Of a DNA stretch of 64,000 nt, positions 21,123 to 32,445 are shown one piece after another (position 1 is the first letter of the stretch; each line of letters starts with the position of its first letter). The translations under genes and the position numbers were made by a program. The DNA is from Chelydra serpentina (taxonomy: Eukaryota > Chordata > Testudines > Chelydridae): assembly GCA_037349315.1 (NCBI GenBank), contig JBAIAC010000023.1, positions 36,432,501 through 36,496,500 on the forward strand, read 5' to 3'. A model generated the notes under the pieces. The model ran no database searches, was not told the origin of the DNA, and was given only the letters and a program-made list of their open reading frames with translations.

Positions 21123-22120
21123 TGCTTCCTCAGGGGGCCCACCCGAGCCAGAGTTTGTTAGCTCTGACAGTGTGGTGCAAGGTTCATCTTTACAGGTATC
21201 CCTTTGGTTAATCCAAGTCACTCCGTCATCTTTCTGCATCACTTTATATTGACATTTATCCCAGATGCTAAAGCAATGGGTGCTACCGAGCTATTAAACA
21301 AGAAATCTCAGCAGCGTTCATGAAGCAGAACTCCTTCCAGGTGAAATGTTCTTTATTTTGTTCCCCGTTCTGCTGCAGTGCATCCCAGGCACCGAAAGCT
21401 GCAAATTACTTGCGTCAGTGCTCATCAGTAAGAGCCCTTCACAAAAGAAACTCGAGAAATTAAATCAATACACCTCAGCCAACTTATCAAAAGTGCTCAA
21501 GATGTTTAGGTCATTAAGCAGCAATAGAGAGTAATGAGAAAAACAAGATCGCACGTCATTAGTATTAACTGCAGTATGTTGTATCGTTTTTGGTTTCCAA
21601 ATGAAAAGCTGCATAGCAAACAGGGAAGCTGATTGAGGTGTAAAATGTGAACCTACTAAGGTCACTGAGAAGGCACGAGGAGAACAAGGAGCTAAAATTT
21701 GTCCCTCACAGCAAATGAGCATGCAAGAACTCTGCATCAGCTTCTGTGTTCATTAATTTAACAAACAATCAGGGGTGAATTTACTGCTCATGAATGCAAA
21801 GCCCTAATAAATGGATGGAGCCAGAACCACTGCTGGGTGGGAGCTGGGCAAGCTTCCCAGACATAGCTGTGCCAACGTACCTCGGTCTTGACCTGCCGCA
21901 GCCTGGGGTCTCTCTTCACCACAGGTTGCCAATCACTGTAGATAAACGGAGTCAATCTGAAGAGACTACCAAATTCATTTCCATTTGTAACTTAAACCAG
22001 GCCTTTAACGGTAAAAAGGTAGCATACTAACTCACTGTCGTTCACTTTGAAGACCCTTGGCTTCTTTAACAATACCAAGCCTCACTAAAGAGCTGTAAAA
22101 AACCACTTCACAACACTCCT
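21123..22120. other. Unclassified sequence, no gene seen
   Basis: Moderately AT-rich; short overlapping frames only. No named repeat. Confidence 0.4.
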
Positions 22121-22127
22121 GAGTGAA

Positions 22128-22250
22128 AGGTAATTGTTATTCTTCCCCCCATTTACAACTGAAGAAACTTAGATGTAGAGAGGTGATGCCATTACAACAC
22201 AGGAGACCCTGGCTCACAGAATCAGTTCTGTACTGATTCATCCAGAACAT
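22128..22250 (-). repeat. MIR-like SINE fragment
   Basis: 'cccatttacaactgaagaaacttagatgtagagaggtgatgcc' parallels the MIR core phrase for detection of 'tttacagatgaggaaactgaggc'. It is followed by 'cacaggagaccctggctcacagaatcag'. Diverged. Confidence 0.55.
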
Positions 22251-22444
22251 GCTGCCTTGTCATGGTGACACTGAAGAGCTGCCTCACCCCTTATTTAACT
22301 CCATAGCAAAACTATGACTGTTTTAAATGGGAACAGAATTAAATGCTAGTGGACCATTGTTAACTATCCAGGTTTTGTCTTCAGCTAAACATCTATCCAG
22401 CTTTCACACCATGAAAGCCCTCAAACCTGGCTTCTCCGTACAGC

Positions 22445-22530
22445 TGTCTGGAAAATGGGAACATTTGTGAACAATCTGTCCCATTTCTTTGTCAAAACAT
22501 TTTGAAATTTTTCAACCAGTTCTACTTCTC
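22445..22530. repeat. AT-rich dyad repeat (TTTTGAAA family), short copy
   Basis: 'tgtcaaaacattttgaaatttttcaaccagttctactt' ends like the 15285 copy. Fragmentary. Confidence 0.45.
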
Positions 22531-22904
22531 TGTCTAGGAAAGAACTTAGGAGATGCTGCAGTACATCGTGGTCTAGATTTGTCTGTCAGCTGTAGAACTT
22601 CCAAACTCGTCTGTGACACCATTTGTTTTCTTCCTTCATGTTCAAGATCATAAATTGTTTCCTGGAGAGCTTGTCTGCTCAGGGATTTGTAAAGAGATAG
22701 AGATTTTAACCTCTAGGTTTTCAAATCAGATCTGTAGATGGCTGAACATCACCTCAGCACCATCTCGTCTGCTTGCCTAGGTGACTAACCCTGGATAACC
22801 TACGGATGATACTTTTGTAACAAAGCACAAAACCAGACAAGTTTCATTAGAAACCCAAGATTCAGACAAGGTTTGTCATGTATGCCCAGCTAGGGTGCCC
22901 AAGA

Positions 22905-23125
22905 GGAAGCATAGTACCATGGTTAGGGTGCTAGCCTGGGAATTGGGAAACCAAGGTTCCATCCCCTGCTCTGCCTCAGACTTCCTGTGTGACCTTGGGC
23001 AAATCACTTAGTCTCTCAGTGCTTCAGTTTCCCACCTGTACATTGAGAATAATAGCATTTCCCTGCCTCCGACGGGTGTTGTAGGGATCAAGATTTGTGA
23101 GATGCTCAAATGCTGCAGTAATGGG
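22905..23125 (+). repeat. MIR/CORE-SINE-like element, well preserved
   Basis: The tRNA-derived head 'accatggttagggtgctagcctgggaattgggaaaccaaggttccatcccctgctctg' is followed by 'tgtgaccttgggcaaatcacttagtctctcagtgcttcagtttccc'. It then has a 'ggtgttgtagggatcaagatttgtgagatgctcaaatgctgcagtaatggggacc' 3' region. This is the complete order expected for this SINE class. Confidence 0.85.
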
Positions 23126-23640
23126 GACCATACAAATAAAGGGGATTCTTGGTGGGGGCAGAAAGGGTGATTCCTACTCAATGATGCATTCTGGGATGCA
23201 GAAGGCCTCAGTATGAGGTTACCAACAGTGAAAGAGCAACAGTAGGTCTGCATGGAACTGTTTGGTTACCATTAATACTAAATGGACCAAAGGGTGGGGA
23301 AGAGCAGCAAGCAGGCTAACTGCCCCCAAAGAACTTCTCCTGAATTGCAGAGAAGGGGTCCCACTTTCTGGGCACCCCAAAGGCTGTAAGAAAGAGTCAA
23401 AGCCAGCTAGATGATGATTTCCCTTCACAAGACATATGAACAAGCCACACACCCAGGGAAGGACACTGGCTCAGGGCATCCAAAGGGAAAGTGATGAAAC
23501 CTCTCAGATCACTGGCGAATGGATATAGAGACTGAATTAACTACCCCAGCATTCCTAGATACAAGTCAGAGTTCAGCCACGTGGGCAAAGTGGAGAAGGT
23601 TGTGCTAGTGCTGAACTACTCGAGGGCGGGAGCTACTCTA
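23126..23640. other. Unclassified sequence, no gene seen
   Basis: No recognised feature between the MIR-like SINE and the tRNA SINE. Confidence 0.4.
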
Positions 23641-23643
23641 TGG

Positions 23644-23820
23644 GAGGGAGGGATAGCTCAGTGGTTTGAGCATTGGCCTGCTAAACCCAGGGTTGTGAGT
23701 TCAATCCTTGAGGGGGCCATTTAGGGATCTCGGGCAAAAATTGGGGATTGGTCCTGCTTTGAGCAGGGGATTGGACTAGATGACCTCCTAAGGTCCCTTC
23801 CAACCCTGATATTCTATGAT
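23644..23820 (+). mobile_element. tRNA-derived SINE with CR1 tail, copy 2
   Basis: It starts GAGGGAGGGATAGCTCAGTGG (A-box within) and has the B-box-like GTGAGTTCAATCC at 23696-23708, then GGGGGCCATTTAGGGATCTC. The CR1-derived tail ends in TATTCTATGAT. It is nearly identical to copy 1 at 4148, including 'ggtcctgctttgagcaggg', which indicates recent activity of the family. The tail has one ATTCTATGAT unit against two in copy 1. Confidence 0.92.
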
Positions 23821-24054
23821 AAGGAGATGGTGCCCATTTCAAGTTCTCTCTCTCAGAGATTTGGCTTCAAAAGCAGCTCCCAGAAAAATGATTAGAAATG
23901 AGCTGCATAAAGTCCTGGTAGCCCCTGTCCATACCAAAAACACATAGTATACTGTGTTCAATCTCATACAACAGGTGTCGGCCCACACTTGACATGGATG
24001 CAGGTTCACAGCTGATTGGGAAAGGATTTTAATGGTGAAAGAACACAACAATTC

Positions 24055-24275
24055 ATTTTCACTGAGACCTTTCTGTAAAATATGTCAAGTTTTTGTCAAA
24101 AAAATAACCTTCTGTTTTCAGCAACCAAAAATCAAAAAATTATGGCTAGTCAGGCAAAAATTGAGTTTTCCTGAAAATATTTGATGGAAAAACAAGACAA
24201 ACTTTCTCAAAACTGGACATTTCCCCTGGAAATTTCCATTTGGATGCAAAAGCCATTTTTCACTGGGACACAACA
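24055..24275. repeat. AT-rich dyad repeat (TTTTGAAA family)
   Basis: 'caagtttttgtcaaaaaaataacc' and 'catttcccctggaaatttcc' style dyads. Ends are not defined. Confidence 0.4.
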
Positions 24276-24439
24276 TTTTTTAATGAAAGCGTTGTACCAA
24301 GTCCACTTGAAATGCTATGAAATCTATCAAGGGAAGGCAGACATCACTGGAACACGTTACACCCATAAAGTCCTACAGCCAACCCTTGGTCTGACATACA
24401 CCAGGAAGGGCAAGAAGTTCACTAATTTGAGCACAGTAC

Positions 24440-24640
24440 TGAGCATCAAGAACTGTTGCGTTCCAATCCCAGCCTTGACACCAATAACCCCTGTGATCCC
24501 GGACAAGTCATTTAACTCTTCTGCTCCTCTATCTCCCTGTTCACAAAGTGGGGATTGCAATACTTCCCTTCTCCATGGGCCTTTGTGAGAAAGTGCTGTG
24601 TGCTCTTGCATCAGTAGGTGCTGCAGAGGTTAACTTGAGC
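24440..24640 (+). repeat. MIR-like SINE, diverged
   Basis: 'gttccaatcccagccttgacacc...gatcccggacaagtcatttaactcttctgctcctctatc' followed by 'cacaaagtggggattgcaatac' keeps the MIR order. The 135-codon frame running through 24181-24588 is not a gene. Confidence 0.6.
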
Positions 24641-24644
24641 ACCT

Positions 24645-26185
24645 GGCTGTTTATTTTAAGAGGAGCATAAAAACCTGACAAGCAATAATTACAGTGTTGA
24701 TAACCAGGGAAGGAATATTTGATGTTTCAAAACTCACATGACTAATTGGCCCTGAAACAGCTGTGCATGTAATTTCTGTGATGTTTACTGCATGTAACAC
24801 AGAAAGGGTAGGAGGGGGAATTTTATATCGGTGTTGGAGAAACACTCCTTCCTGAAGCACGGTTCTTCTGTGCCATGCATCACCCTGACATCGCGGTAAT
24901 CTGGGGTGACCTTTCCCTTATTATATTGTCAAGCACAATGAATTGGAGAGTGAAGAAATAAATGCCCATCTCTATTCCTTAATCACCTGCTTGGACTGGG
25001 ATTTCTAACCACAACATTATTGTTACCCAACATAAAGAATGCTGATGCTTATCAGCCACTGAGAATGGGCAGACACTGTTCACACCAGCATGAGAGGAAC
25101 ACTTGGTTCCATGGGGGGGAGGGGGGCAGAGGAAGAGAGATTGGGGAAATACAATGCTGAAGGCAAGTTTCTCCTCTGACTGTATCCAGCGTTGTTTCCT
25201 CGTTCAGTGCAGCTTTTTTTTTTCCCTTGCTAAAAATGGTATCTGAGGATGTCAGTTGCAGGGTCTCCTGCTCCCTTTCATGCCCTTCCGGAAAGGAGCT
25301 TTTGAAAAATATCAGCCATGTCTTCCTAACGGATGCGAGGGTTTCCTCCTCCTGCGGATATGGAAGATTCTGCTTTCTCTTTCCTAGCTCTTTGGAATGG
25401 GTTACTACTAGCAATCTAAATGAGATGTTTGTTCCCCATTCACACTGACTGTCTGTGCTTCTTTATATCCACACTTCCTTTCCCCCTTGTGCTGTGGGTG
25501 TCTTCCCACCCACAGCCAGCTTAAATGCTAGGGGAGGGTAAAAGGATCCAGATGGTGTTTTGGGGGGGATGTTTATGTTGTTTGTTTTTTTGTTTTTTCC
25601 TTTCCCTTTTTCTCACTCTCAGTCTCTTCCCCCACCCTCCCTTCCTCTTCAGACTCCTTTTCTTTTCTCTTTTCATATGAGGCCCCGCCACCTGGGTTTC
25701 AGAAGCAGGACATCCAGTGTTGTGTAAGCAGGGTTATAACTTCTCTGTGGTCTGTGGAGGATTGAGGGCTATTATTAAAACGGTGCTGGGAGAGATAAGA
25801 GGCTTTAATTACAAGGGGAAATGTGTGGAGGTGGGTGTGTGCAAGGACAAGGAATTTTTTTAAAGGTTCTGTAAAAAGTAGTGAGAGCATCAGGTCCTCT
25901 TCCTGTGGGGTGGGAGACCCCGGGATGGGTGTTGTTGGAGAGCGAGCCTTCCCTACACTCACCTCTTAATGACGCCTATCCGGTGGGGCTGGCCTGGCTC
26001 CCCACTCCGGCCCACTGGCCTCGCCACAGCATTCAAGCAGGCCCTCCCTCTGCCACACCCCATCTGACCCCCATCCTGGCCCTGGGTTGGGGCTCTGGGG
26101 GGGGGGGGGAGGGAGGAGGTTGTTCCCCCTGTGGTCGGGGCTCCCCTGAGATGGAGGCTCTGTGCAAGTGCACCAAATGCGTATT
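24645..26185. other. Unclassified sequence with low-complexity tracts
   Basis: Pyrimidine-rich at about 25560-25680, and a G run at about 26099-26110. No supported gene or mobile element. Confidence 0.4.
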
Positions 26186-26189
26186 GGTT

Positions 26190-26600
26190 AATTGGACCTG
26201 CACAGCGCCATCATAGTAGGCACAAACAAAGAGCAAGAGACCAAAAGAACTTACAATCCAAACAGACAAGACAGAGTGGGTGGGAGGGGAATCAGAGGCC
26301 CGGAGGGTACATCTACACAACAGACATTTCCCAGCTCTGCTCAAGCCAGCACCTAAAATCAGCAGCGTGGCCACAGCTACAGTGGCCCAGGCTGGCCACC
26401 CAAGTACGTACCCAGGGGGTTTGGTAGCATTGTGTTCAGGCACTAGCCTGTGCCATTGTGGGCGCACCGCGATCTTTAGCAGGCCAGCTCGAGCAGAGCT
26501 AGCTTGTATACAGCTACCCGAGCTGGGAATCACACTTCCTAGATGCTATGTAGATACTCAGAGTGACTTGCCCAGGGTCACACAGCCGGGCGAGCTGAGG
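26190..26600 (-). repeat. Ancient SINE (MIR/CORE-like) split by a palindromic MITE
   Basis: The left part has 'cacagcgcc', 'caaacaaagagcaagagacc' and 'aacttacaatccaaacagacaagacagag'. The right part (26563-26600) has 'agagtgacttgcccagggtcacacagc'. The arrangement matches one SINE read in reverse. The 26305-26562 segment between them is a MITE insertion. Confidence 0.65.
26305..26562. mobile_element. Palindromic MITE (GGGTACATCTACAC... family), copy 1
   Basis: The ends are GGGTACATCTACACAACAG and 'tgctatgtagatac'. The inner arms 'agctctgctcaagccagc' and 'ggccagctcgagcagagct', with 'ggccacccaagtacgtaccc' near the centre, give a hairpin-like layout. A relative is at 29157-29445. Confidence 0.6.
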
Positions 26601-27040
26601 GCAAGTGGGGGCCGCCTCCTGGCCCCAGAGCGCAGCGCGCAGCCCCAGCTACCGCGCCTGGGGCGGCACCGCGCAGCAGAGCCAGGGACAGGCTGGCCTG
26701 GGCCAGGAGGCGGCCCCCGCTTGCCCTCGGATCAGCCCGGCCAGCGCTGGCTGCTCTTCATGCGAGCCAGGCTCCGGACCGCAGGCCGCACTAGGCGCTG
26801 CGCAGGCATGGGGCAGCGCTCTCCCCCCACCCGGCCAGCGATCGCATCCGGAGCAGCCGGGGCTGGGCTCCCTGCCGGGGGCGGGACGGGACGCAGGGCG
26901 GCTGCCGGCCCCGCTGCCTCGGCCCGCCCACTTGCGCGACCTCGCTCTGCCCGCCTGGGCCACCTCATGCCAGCACGTCCCTCCGACGCTTTCCCCCGCG
27001 GCCCCCCACCGCCCGCCACACAGCTGAGAGGCGGGTGGCG
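26600..27040. other. CpG-rich block of uncertain origin (CpG-island-like)
   Basis: About 440 bp of high G+C with many CpG dinucleotides, starting just after an old SINE and running into a hAT-like 3' module at about 27040. No TATA box is obvious. Long open frames on several strands (up to 338 codons from 26280) follow from composition and show no domain. It may be the left half of a GC-rich hAT element or a real CpG island with a first exon; sequence alone does not settle it. Confidence 0.35.
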
Positions 27041-27283
27041 GGCTAAAAAAAGCCGCGGCTTTTCGGCGGGAGGTGCCTCCCAGAAGGTAAGTTGGGCGCG
27101 GGTGGGGGGGCTGGCGGGGAGCTGCCGGTGGGTGCTCAGCACCCACCAATGTTTCCCCGGGGGAGGAGGCGGGGGTGGGGATTTGGGGAAGGGGTGGGGC
27201 TGGGGGTGGAGTTGGGGCGGGGCAGGGGCGGGGGTGGAGTTGGGGGGGACGGAGCGTGAGCACCCACCGGCGCCGACGAAAGA
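27040..27283. mobile_element. GC-rich hAT-like element, 3' part (GGCGCCGAC terminus)
   Basis: 'aaggtaagttgggcgcggg', 'gggagctgccggtgggtgctcagcacccaccaatgtttcccc' and the end 'gagcacccaccggcgccgac' match, in the same order, the copies at 41845-42220 and 42935-43325. GGTAAGT is at 27086-27092. A purine-rich tract fills 27155-27250. The left end is not identified. Confidence 0.65.
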
Positions 27284-27289
27284 CGGCAC

Positions 27290-29155
27290 CCTATGAACAA
27301 GGAGTTGATAGTGATCCACATACCAAACTGATACTATTTAGCGAGAAAAACTTACGCTTTTCTGACTGAAAGGGCCTGTGTGGTGCAGAGTACCTGCAAT
27401 CCCTACTGGTGTCATAGTTTAAGTAATATTTAGAAGGGGTGGCGGGTTCCATTTGTGAACATGAGGTCCTTCTATTCAGTCACCCTGAACTTACGTGCCT
27501 ATAGAGTTGTGAAGTGCCGTGAAGGAGAAGATGAGAAGCTTTAACTTAATTTGCAAAAGACAAGAGAAACTCAGTGAGGAGATCCAGAGAAGGGAGTAGC
27601 AGCAGCAGCAGCGTTGAAAGATTTGGGGATGTTATAATTTTTGATGGATAAAAGTGCAGTGGAACAATGCAAGGGAGAGGAAGGTTTTAAAGTAGCAAAA
27701 GCAAGAAATGAGCCTGTTGCATCCTTGCTGGGTAGCCAAGCTAGGTAGATAGCCAGAGAAAGGGGAATAGGATGTGGAAGCCTGTAGTGTCAAGATATAT
27801 GGAATCACAGTCCATTTTGAATAGGAGGTTTTTCTTTTAAATAAATAAACAGCTGCAGCTCCAAACAGGTTTCCTCACAGCTTGAATTCCAATTTTGTTT
27901 CTCTTGTTTACCAGGGACCCCACTGACTCTGGAATTCTACAGTGCACACAGAGAATTTACTGGCTGAAATATATACTGCAGTAAATATGGTTGGGCATAA
28001 GGTCAAGAAAGTGAATAGTGTAAGGTAGGAGCAGTGCTCTTTCTGTACTTTGGTTAATTTCTTTAGTTTCATGATAGACTTAGGGGCCAATTCCTGAATA
28101 GTCAAGTGGAAAACTAGTCTGTTGGCAGGACCCAAAGATACACATTTTAAAAGCAGAATAACATTTAACTACATCTGTTTCCCCTCACGTTTCAGTATGT
28201 AAATTGCTTAGCAGAGAGACTGGGTCAACCAAGCCCCTTTCCTCTCCCACTCTCTTTTGATGCCCAGCATTATCCCCCTTGGCATTAATGACATTTGTGC
28301 TTCTGTAATAGTCTTTTCAAGTTCAGGGAGCTAAAATTATCTCCTTTATTTAAAAAAGACCTACGTTCAAATGGAGGTGCGTAATATTTGGTCCATGTAA
28401 TTATTTCCAAAAACATTTCAACCAAAGATGCTTTTGGGTTCATTGCAAAATCCTGAGTGCAAAAATTAGTAAAATATATACCCAGATTAAAACCTTTCCC
28501 CACACCCAGTGATTAATTAATTTCAGTGTGGCCCCATTTTCGTTGTTGACCTTGATTAGAGACCCATTTTAAATGGCTTTTCAATTTGGCAGTGGTTTCT
28601 ATTTCTTAAGCCATACTGACCTCTACAGATATGTAGAGACTTTTTTAAAAAATCACACCACTGAAATTAATCTTTACAGAGACAGGGTGAAACCATTTTT
28701 GCACCTGTTTCCCAAAGGTAGTTAACATAACTTTGGTTTTCCTCAGAGATCTTCCAGGTTGCTGCACTAGGGAGGGCCAGCACCCTGTAGTTTACTCCAC
28801 CCAAAGGCCCCCACATCCCATATACCAATACACACAAACTCAGGAAACATGAGCAATTTCAAATATGGTCCATTGTTGGAGCCGAAAAGCTAACAGCTTT
28901 CTGTCTACAATACAAGCCTTCATGTTTTGCTTCTGCTGCAGTCTCTCTGAATTCAGCGTTCTTCTGTCAATATGGGCCCAGGACACCCATTCACTGAAGA
29001 TCAAAAGTATTTAAATGTAAATCCAAAGAAGCAGAGTGTTCAATAATCCCACAGTACCTACTTAGATTTCCCGACTTCAATGCTTCGCTTCTATTAAGAA
29101 CATAGGCCCCAAAGATTTCTAAGGCATCTCTCACTAATGTGTCTAGGCACTAATA
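27290..29155. other. Unclassified AT-rich sequence, no gene seen
   Basis: A short AGC repeat at 27598-27612 is the only simple feature. No credible exon or recognisable mobile element in this interval. Confidence 0.4.
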
Positions 29156-29156
29156 T

Positions 29157-29445
29157 TAAGGTCTACGCTGCAGCTGGAGGTGTAATTTCCAGCTAAAGTG
29201 AGCATACGCACGCTAGTTTTGATCAAACGAGTGCACTACAAATACCTGTGTAGCCAGGGCTGTGTGGGAGGTGGCTCGGGCTAGCCGCCCTGAATACATA
29301 CCTAGGGTTCCGGGTGGGTTGTACTGAGGCCAGCTAGCCTGAGGTACTGCCCACATTGCTGTTTTTAGCACGCTAGCTCAATCCAAGCTATCGGGTGTAC
29401 ATCTACCCAAGATCGAAATTACACCTCCAGCTACAGTGGTGGTAC
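29157..29445. mobile_element. Palindromic MITE (CTGGAGGTGTAATTT family), copy 2
   Basis: GCAGCTGGAGGTGTAATTTCC near the left is matched by GAAATTACACCTCCAGCTAC at the right. Inner arms 'gcacgctagttttgatc' and 'agcacgctagctcaatcc' are also complementary in part. About 290 bp, non-coding. Confidence 0.7.
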
Positions 29446-29489
29446 CATTACACCCTTAGTGACTTGCCGTCTGAAATGTTCTTCAGGAT

Positions 29490-29690
29490 CTACAGGTATG
29501 TCTTTACAGCATTCGCAGCTCGAGTGTTACCTCAAACTAGAAATTCTGGGGTGTGGTGCGGAGTCAGGTTAGGGGTGACAGGACTTCAAGCTGGAGGTAG
29601 CGAGCTCATCAGGGGAGGGAGTGGTTGGAGCCTGAGTGCCCCTGAAGCTCAAGCTACTAATGCAGTGGGGATTCAGCTGAAGAGAATGAG
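29490..29690. repeat. Further MITE fragment
   Basis: 'ggtatgtctttacagcattcgcagctcgag' resembles the left end of a GGTATGTCTACAC-type MITE; the matching right end is unclear. The 131-codon frame from 29395 runs through this and is not a gene. Confidence 0.4.
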
Positions 29691-30136
29691 TCACCTGCCA
29701 CGGTGGGACCAAGGAGAGAATATGGTTGGAAAACAAAAGATTCCACGGCTGCCTCTTTTCCATTCAAGTATTGACCTAGCTCAACCATAATTACTAGCTT
29801 ATATAAGAACTGACCAGATCACATCTTATCACTAGACAGCTGCAGGCTAGTGGCTTTGTTGTTCTATTCACTAAAGCTCTCAGCAATAAGATAACAGGTA
29901 CCTCGTAGGCCCCCAAGCCCTGTCTCCTGAATAGACCTGCGGAACATTATCATTACTATCATTTGCGTGGCCCCATAAAGGTACATGGCTCCATTCAAAG
30001 ACCTAAATGTGCCATCATACAATACAGAACAAATGCAGAGTGGGGTCGTGATCTTTCTGCAGGAGTTGAATACTTTGCAGAACAGAAGCAAAACAACAGC
30101 CTGGGTATCAAATGTATACAATCTTTCCAAACAATG

Positions 30137-30276
30137 GGCCTGATTCTCCATGGCCTTGTACTTGTGTGTGTCATTTACATATGAGCAAAGCACTACCGTT
30201 CTGACTGCAAAGCATTTCATGCCCACGTTACACAGGTGGAAATGACTGCACATTGTGCAAGGTAAGGGAGAATCTG
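30137..30276. mobile_element. Palindromic MITE (GGCCTGATTCTCC / GGGAGAATCTGACC)
   Basis: GGGCCTGATTCTCCATGGCC at the left is matched by 'gcaaggtaagggagaatctgaccc' at the right. Between them is 'tcatttacat' / 'gtgga aatgac'. A related copy is at 36993-37190. Confidence 0.6.
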
Positions 30277-30872
30277 ACCCAATATCTTTAAGAACAGCCA
30301 TTCCTATTACCGAAGATTAACAAGCTTAGAAAGCCAGTATTCTCAAGTAGTTCATCATTCAATTGCTAAGCAGGCTCAGACCCGCTCAAATATGAAAATT
30401 AGGTAAGATCAAGTGGACTCATGCCAGTAAGGCTATGTATTTTCATTCCAGCCTCCAGCCTCTGGTCCTTCAATGGCAACTAATAATGACAACCATGATG
30501 TTTCCATCCTAGCATGCACTTATCCATCTGCACTATCATTAGCAGAGGATCTAATACCATTAACTTTAATAAACTGTGGCACTGTATATAACTGAATGAG
30601 CTGTTGCACTGAATACAAGTTGAACTATGAAATTAAAGGAGATTGTAGTCATAAGAAAAAGGAGCTGTCGAGCCTGAAGAGAAGACACAAACTATTCAAC
30701 TGATAAACGTGTTGCTCCTGATGTTACATATCCCTATTAAAAGGTCCTCTCACCTCACTGAGATCCGATTTAGGTGCCTAACTGTTTAAAATCTACTGAT
30801 GAAAAATGCTGCACAAGAGCTAGATATTAGTATCTTGATGTCAAAATACACCTTTGTGTAGTGAAGACATGA

Positions 30873-31035
30873 GGCCAGATTTCTAAAGTGCTTTACAAAG
30901 GAGGTCAGTATCCCTATCCCCTTCTATAGATGGGGAAACTGAGGTCACCATCAGGCCAGTGGCAGAGCCAGGAACAGAACCAGATTCCCTGTGTCCCAGT
31001 CCACAGCTCTGTCTACTAGGCCACACTGTATGGCA
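30873..31035 (-). repeat. MIR-like SINE
   Basis: 'cttctatagatggggaaactgaggtcacc' then 'ccagtggcagagccaggaacagaaccagattccctgtgtcccag' then 'tctactaggccacactg' is the reverse-strand MIR layout, including the tRNA-like head at the right. Confidence 0.75.
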
Positions 31036-31089
31036 CTGAGATGGCTACTCTATGTAAAAGCCTAATGGAGATAAGGTCGTTTTTAACCT

Positions 31090-31358
31090 CGCTGTAGCTA
31101 CTCAAGGGTGGTCTGTGGTTAAAACATAGGTTGACATAGCTATGATATGTGAAAAATCCACACCCCTGTATGCTGTAGCTGACAACCTAACCCCTGGGGT
31201 AGACACAGCTAGGTCAACAGAAGGATGCTTCCATTGACCTAGCTACTGGTAGTATTCCTACAGCGATGGAAAACCCCCTTCTGTTGGGAGATAGTGCCTA
31301 CACTACAGTGTTATGCTGTAGCTATGCTGCTGTATTCCCACTAGTGTAGACATAGCCA
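31090..31358. mobile_element. MITE with GTGTAGACATAGCC terminus
   Basis: The right end CACTAGTGTAGACATAGCC is intact. The interior includes 'ttgacctagctact', 'gctgtagctatgctgctgta' and 'acagcgatggaaaac'. A copy of the same family in the opposite orientation is at 37218-37495 (GGTATGTCTACACTAC start). The left end is diverged. Confidence 0.6.
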
Positions 31359-31492
31359 AGGTCAACCCTACATCCCCCACCCAGGTTTGACCCTGACTAG
31401 CTATACAGAGGTAAAAACTCCCTGTGCCTTGTCTCCACCAGGAATTTATATGAAGTTAGTTACCTCAGTGTACAAACCACACACTTTTTTCC

Positions 31493-32246
31493 CATAAGAA
31501 CAGCCATATGGGTCAGAACAATGGTCCAGCTAGCCAGATGCTTCAGAGGGAATGAACAGAAGGGAGCAATTTTGAGCGATCCATCCCCGGTCATCCACTC
31601 CCAGCTTCTGGCAGTTAGAGGCTTAGGACACCAAAAGCATGGGGTTGCATCCCTGATAATCCTGGCTAACAGCCATTGATAGACCTATGCTCCATGAATT
31701 TAACTAATTCTTTTTTGAACCCTGTTATAGTTTTGGCCTTCACAACATCCCCTGGCAACAGGTTCCACAGGTTGACTGTGGATTGTGTGAAGGAGTATTT
31801 CGTTATGTTTGTTTTAAACCTGCTGCCTATTAATTTCATTGGGTGACCCCAGGTTCTTGTGTTAAATCTTGTAAATAACACTTCCCTATTCATTTTCTCC
31901 ACACTGTTCATGATTTTATAGACCTCTATCATATCGTCCCTTAGTCATCTCTTTTCTAAGATGAACAGTCCTAGCCTTTTTAATCTCTCTTCATATGGAA
32001 GCTGTTCCATACCCCTCATTATTTTGTTGCCCTTCTCTGTACTTTTTCCAATTCTAATATATCTTTTTTGAGATGGGGCAACCAGAACTGCATGCAGTAT
32101 TCAAATTGTGGGCATACCAGGGATTTATATAGCAGCATAGTGATGTTTTCTGTCTTATTAGCTATTCTTTTCCTAATGGTTCCTAACATTGTGTTAGCTT
32201 TTTTGATCATCACTGCACATTGAGCAGATGTTTTCAGTGAACACAT
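31493..32246 (-). mobile_element. CR1 LINE, 3' ~750 bp
   Basis: Read on the minus strand, ORF2 fragments appear in order: KTSAQCAVMIKKANTMLG and LLYKSLVCPQFEYCMQFW (about 32245-32020), then YKIMNSVEKMNREVLF and VNLWNLLPGDVVKAKTITGF (about 31930-31680). A tail ending 'tgacccatatggctgttcttat' follows. The two frame pieces are offset, so ORF2 is broken. 5'-truncated. Confidence 0.95.
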
Positions 32247-32252
32247 AGTCAC
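31666..32252 (-). pseudogene. CR1 ORF2 C-terminal remnant, two frames
   Basis: Two open pieces (77 and 88 codons) encode the C-terminal post-RT block of CR1. They are separated by stops and a frame change. No RT catalytic motif is retained. Confidence 0.85.
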
Positions 32253-32284
32253 TCTTCTGAGTATCTACACTTTGGTGTGTCTCT

Positions 32285-32445
32285 GATATGTCTAAACTAG
32301 ACCTTTTTACCTCAAATTAATTGATTCCTAGTTAACTCAGTGTAATTAACATTGTGAAGTATACAGACTAGCCTTTACAAATGTATTAACTACCTTGACT
32401 TAATTGGAAATGAATTAACTCCTAGTGTGGACAAACCCAGAGGAA
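32285..32445. repeat. MITE fragment (GTCTAAACTAG ... CTAGTGTGGAC)
   Basis: 'atatgtctaaactagacc' at the left and 'actcctagtgtggacaaaccc' at the right form an imperfect inverted pair. The interior has 'agttaactcagtgtaatta' and 'acttaattggaaatgaattaactcc'. Confidence 0.5.

Noticed and set aside
26280..27296. 338-codon open frame, the longest in the window
   Set aside because: It runs from an old SINE and MITE through a CpG-rich block into a hAT end. Other frames of 140-204 codons overlap it on both strands, as expected in very GC-rich DNA. No domain, signal or consistent codon pattern.
27597..27613. AGC trinucleotide run as a polyglutamine/polyserine coding tract
   Set aside because: Only about five units, with no supporting open frame or splice context.
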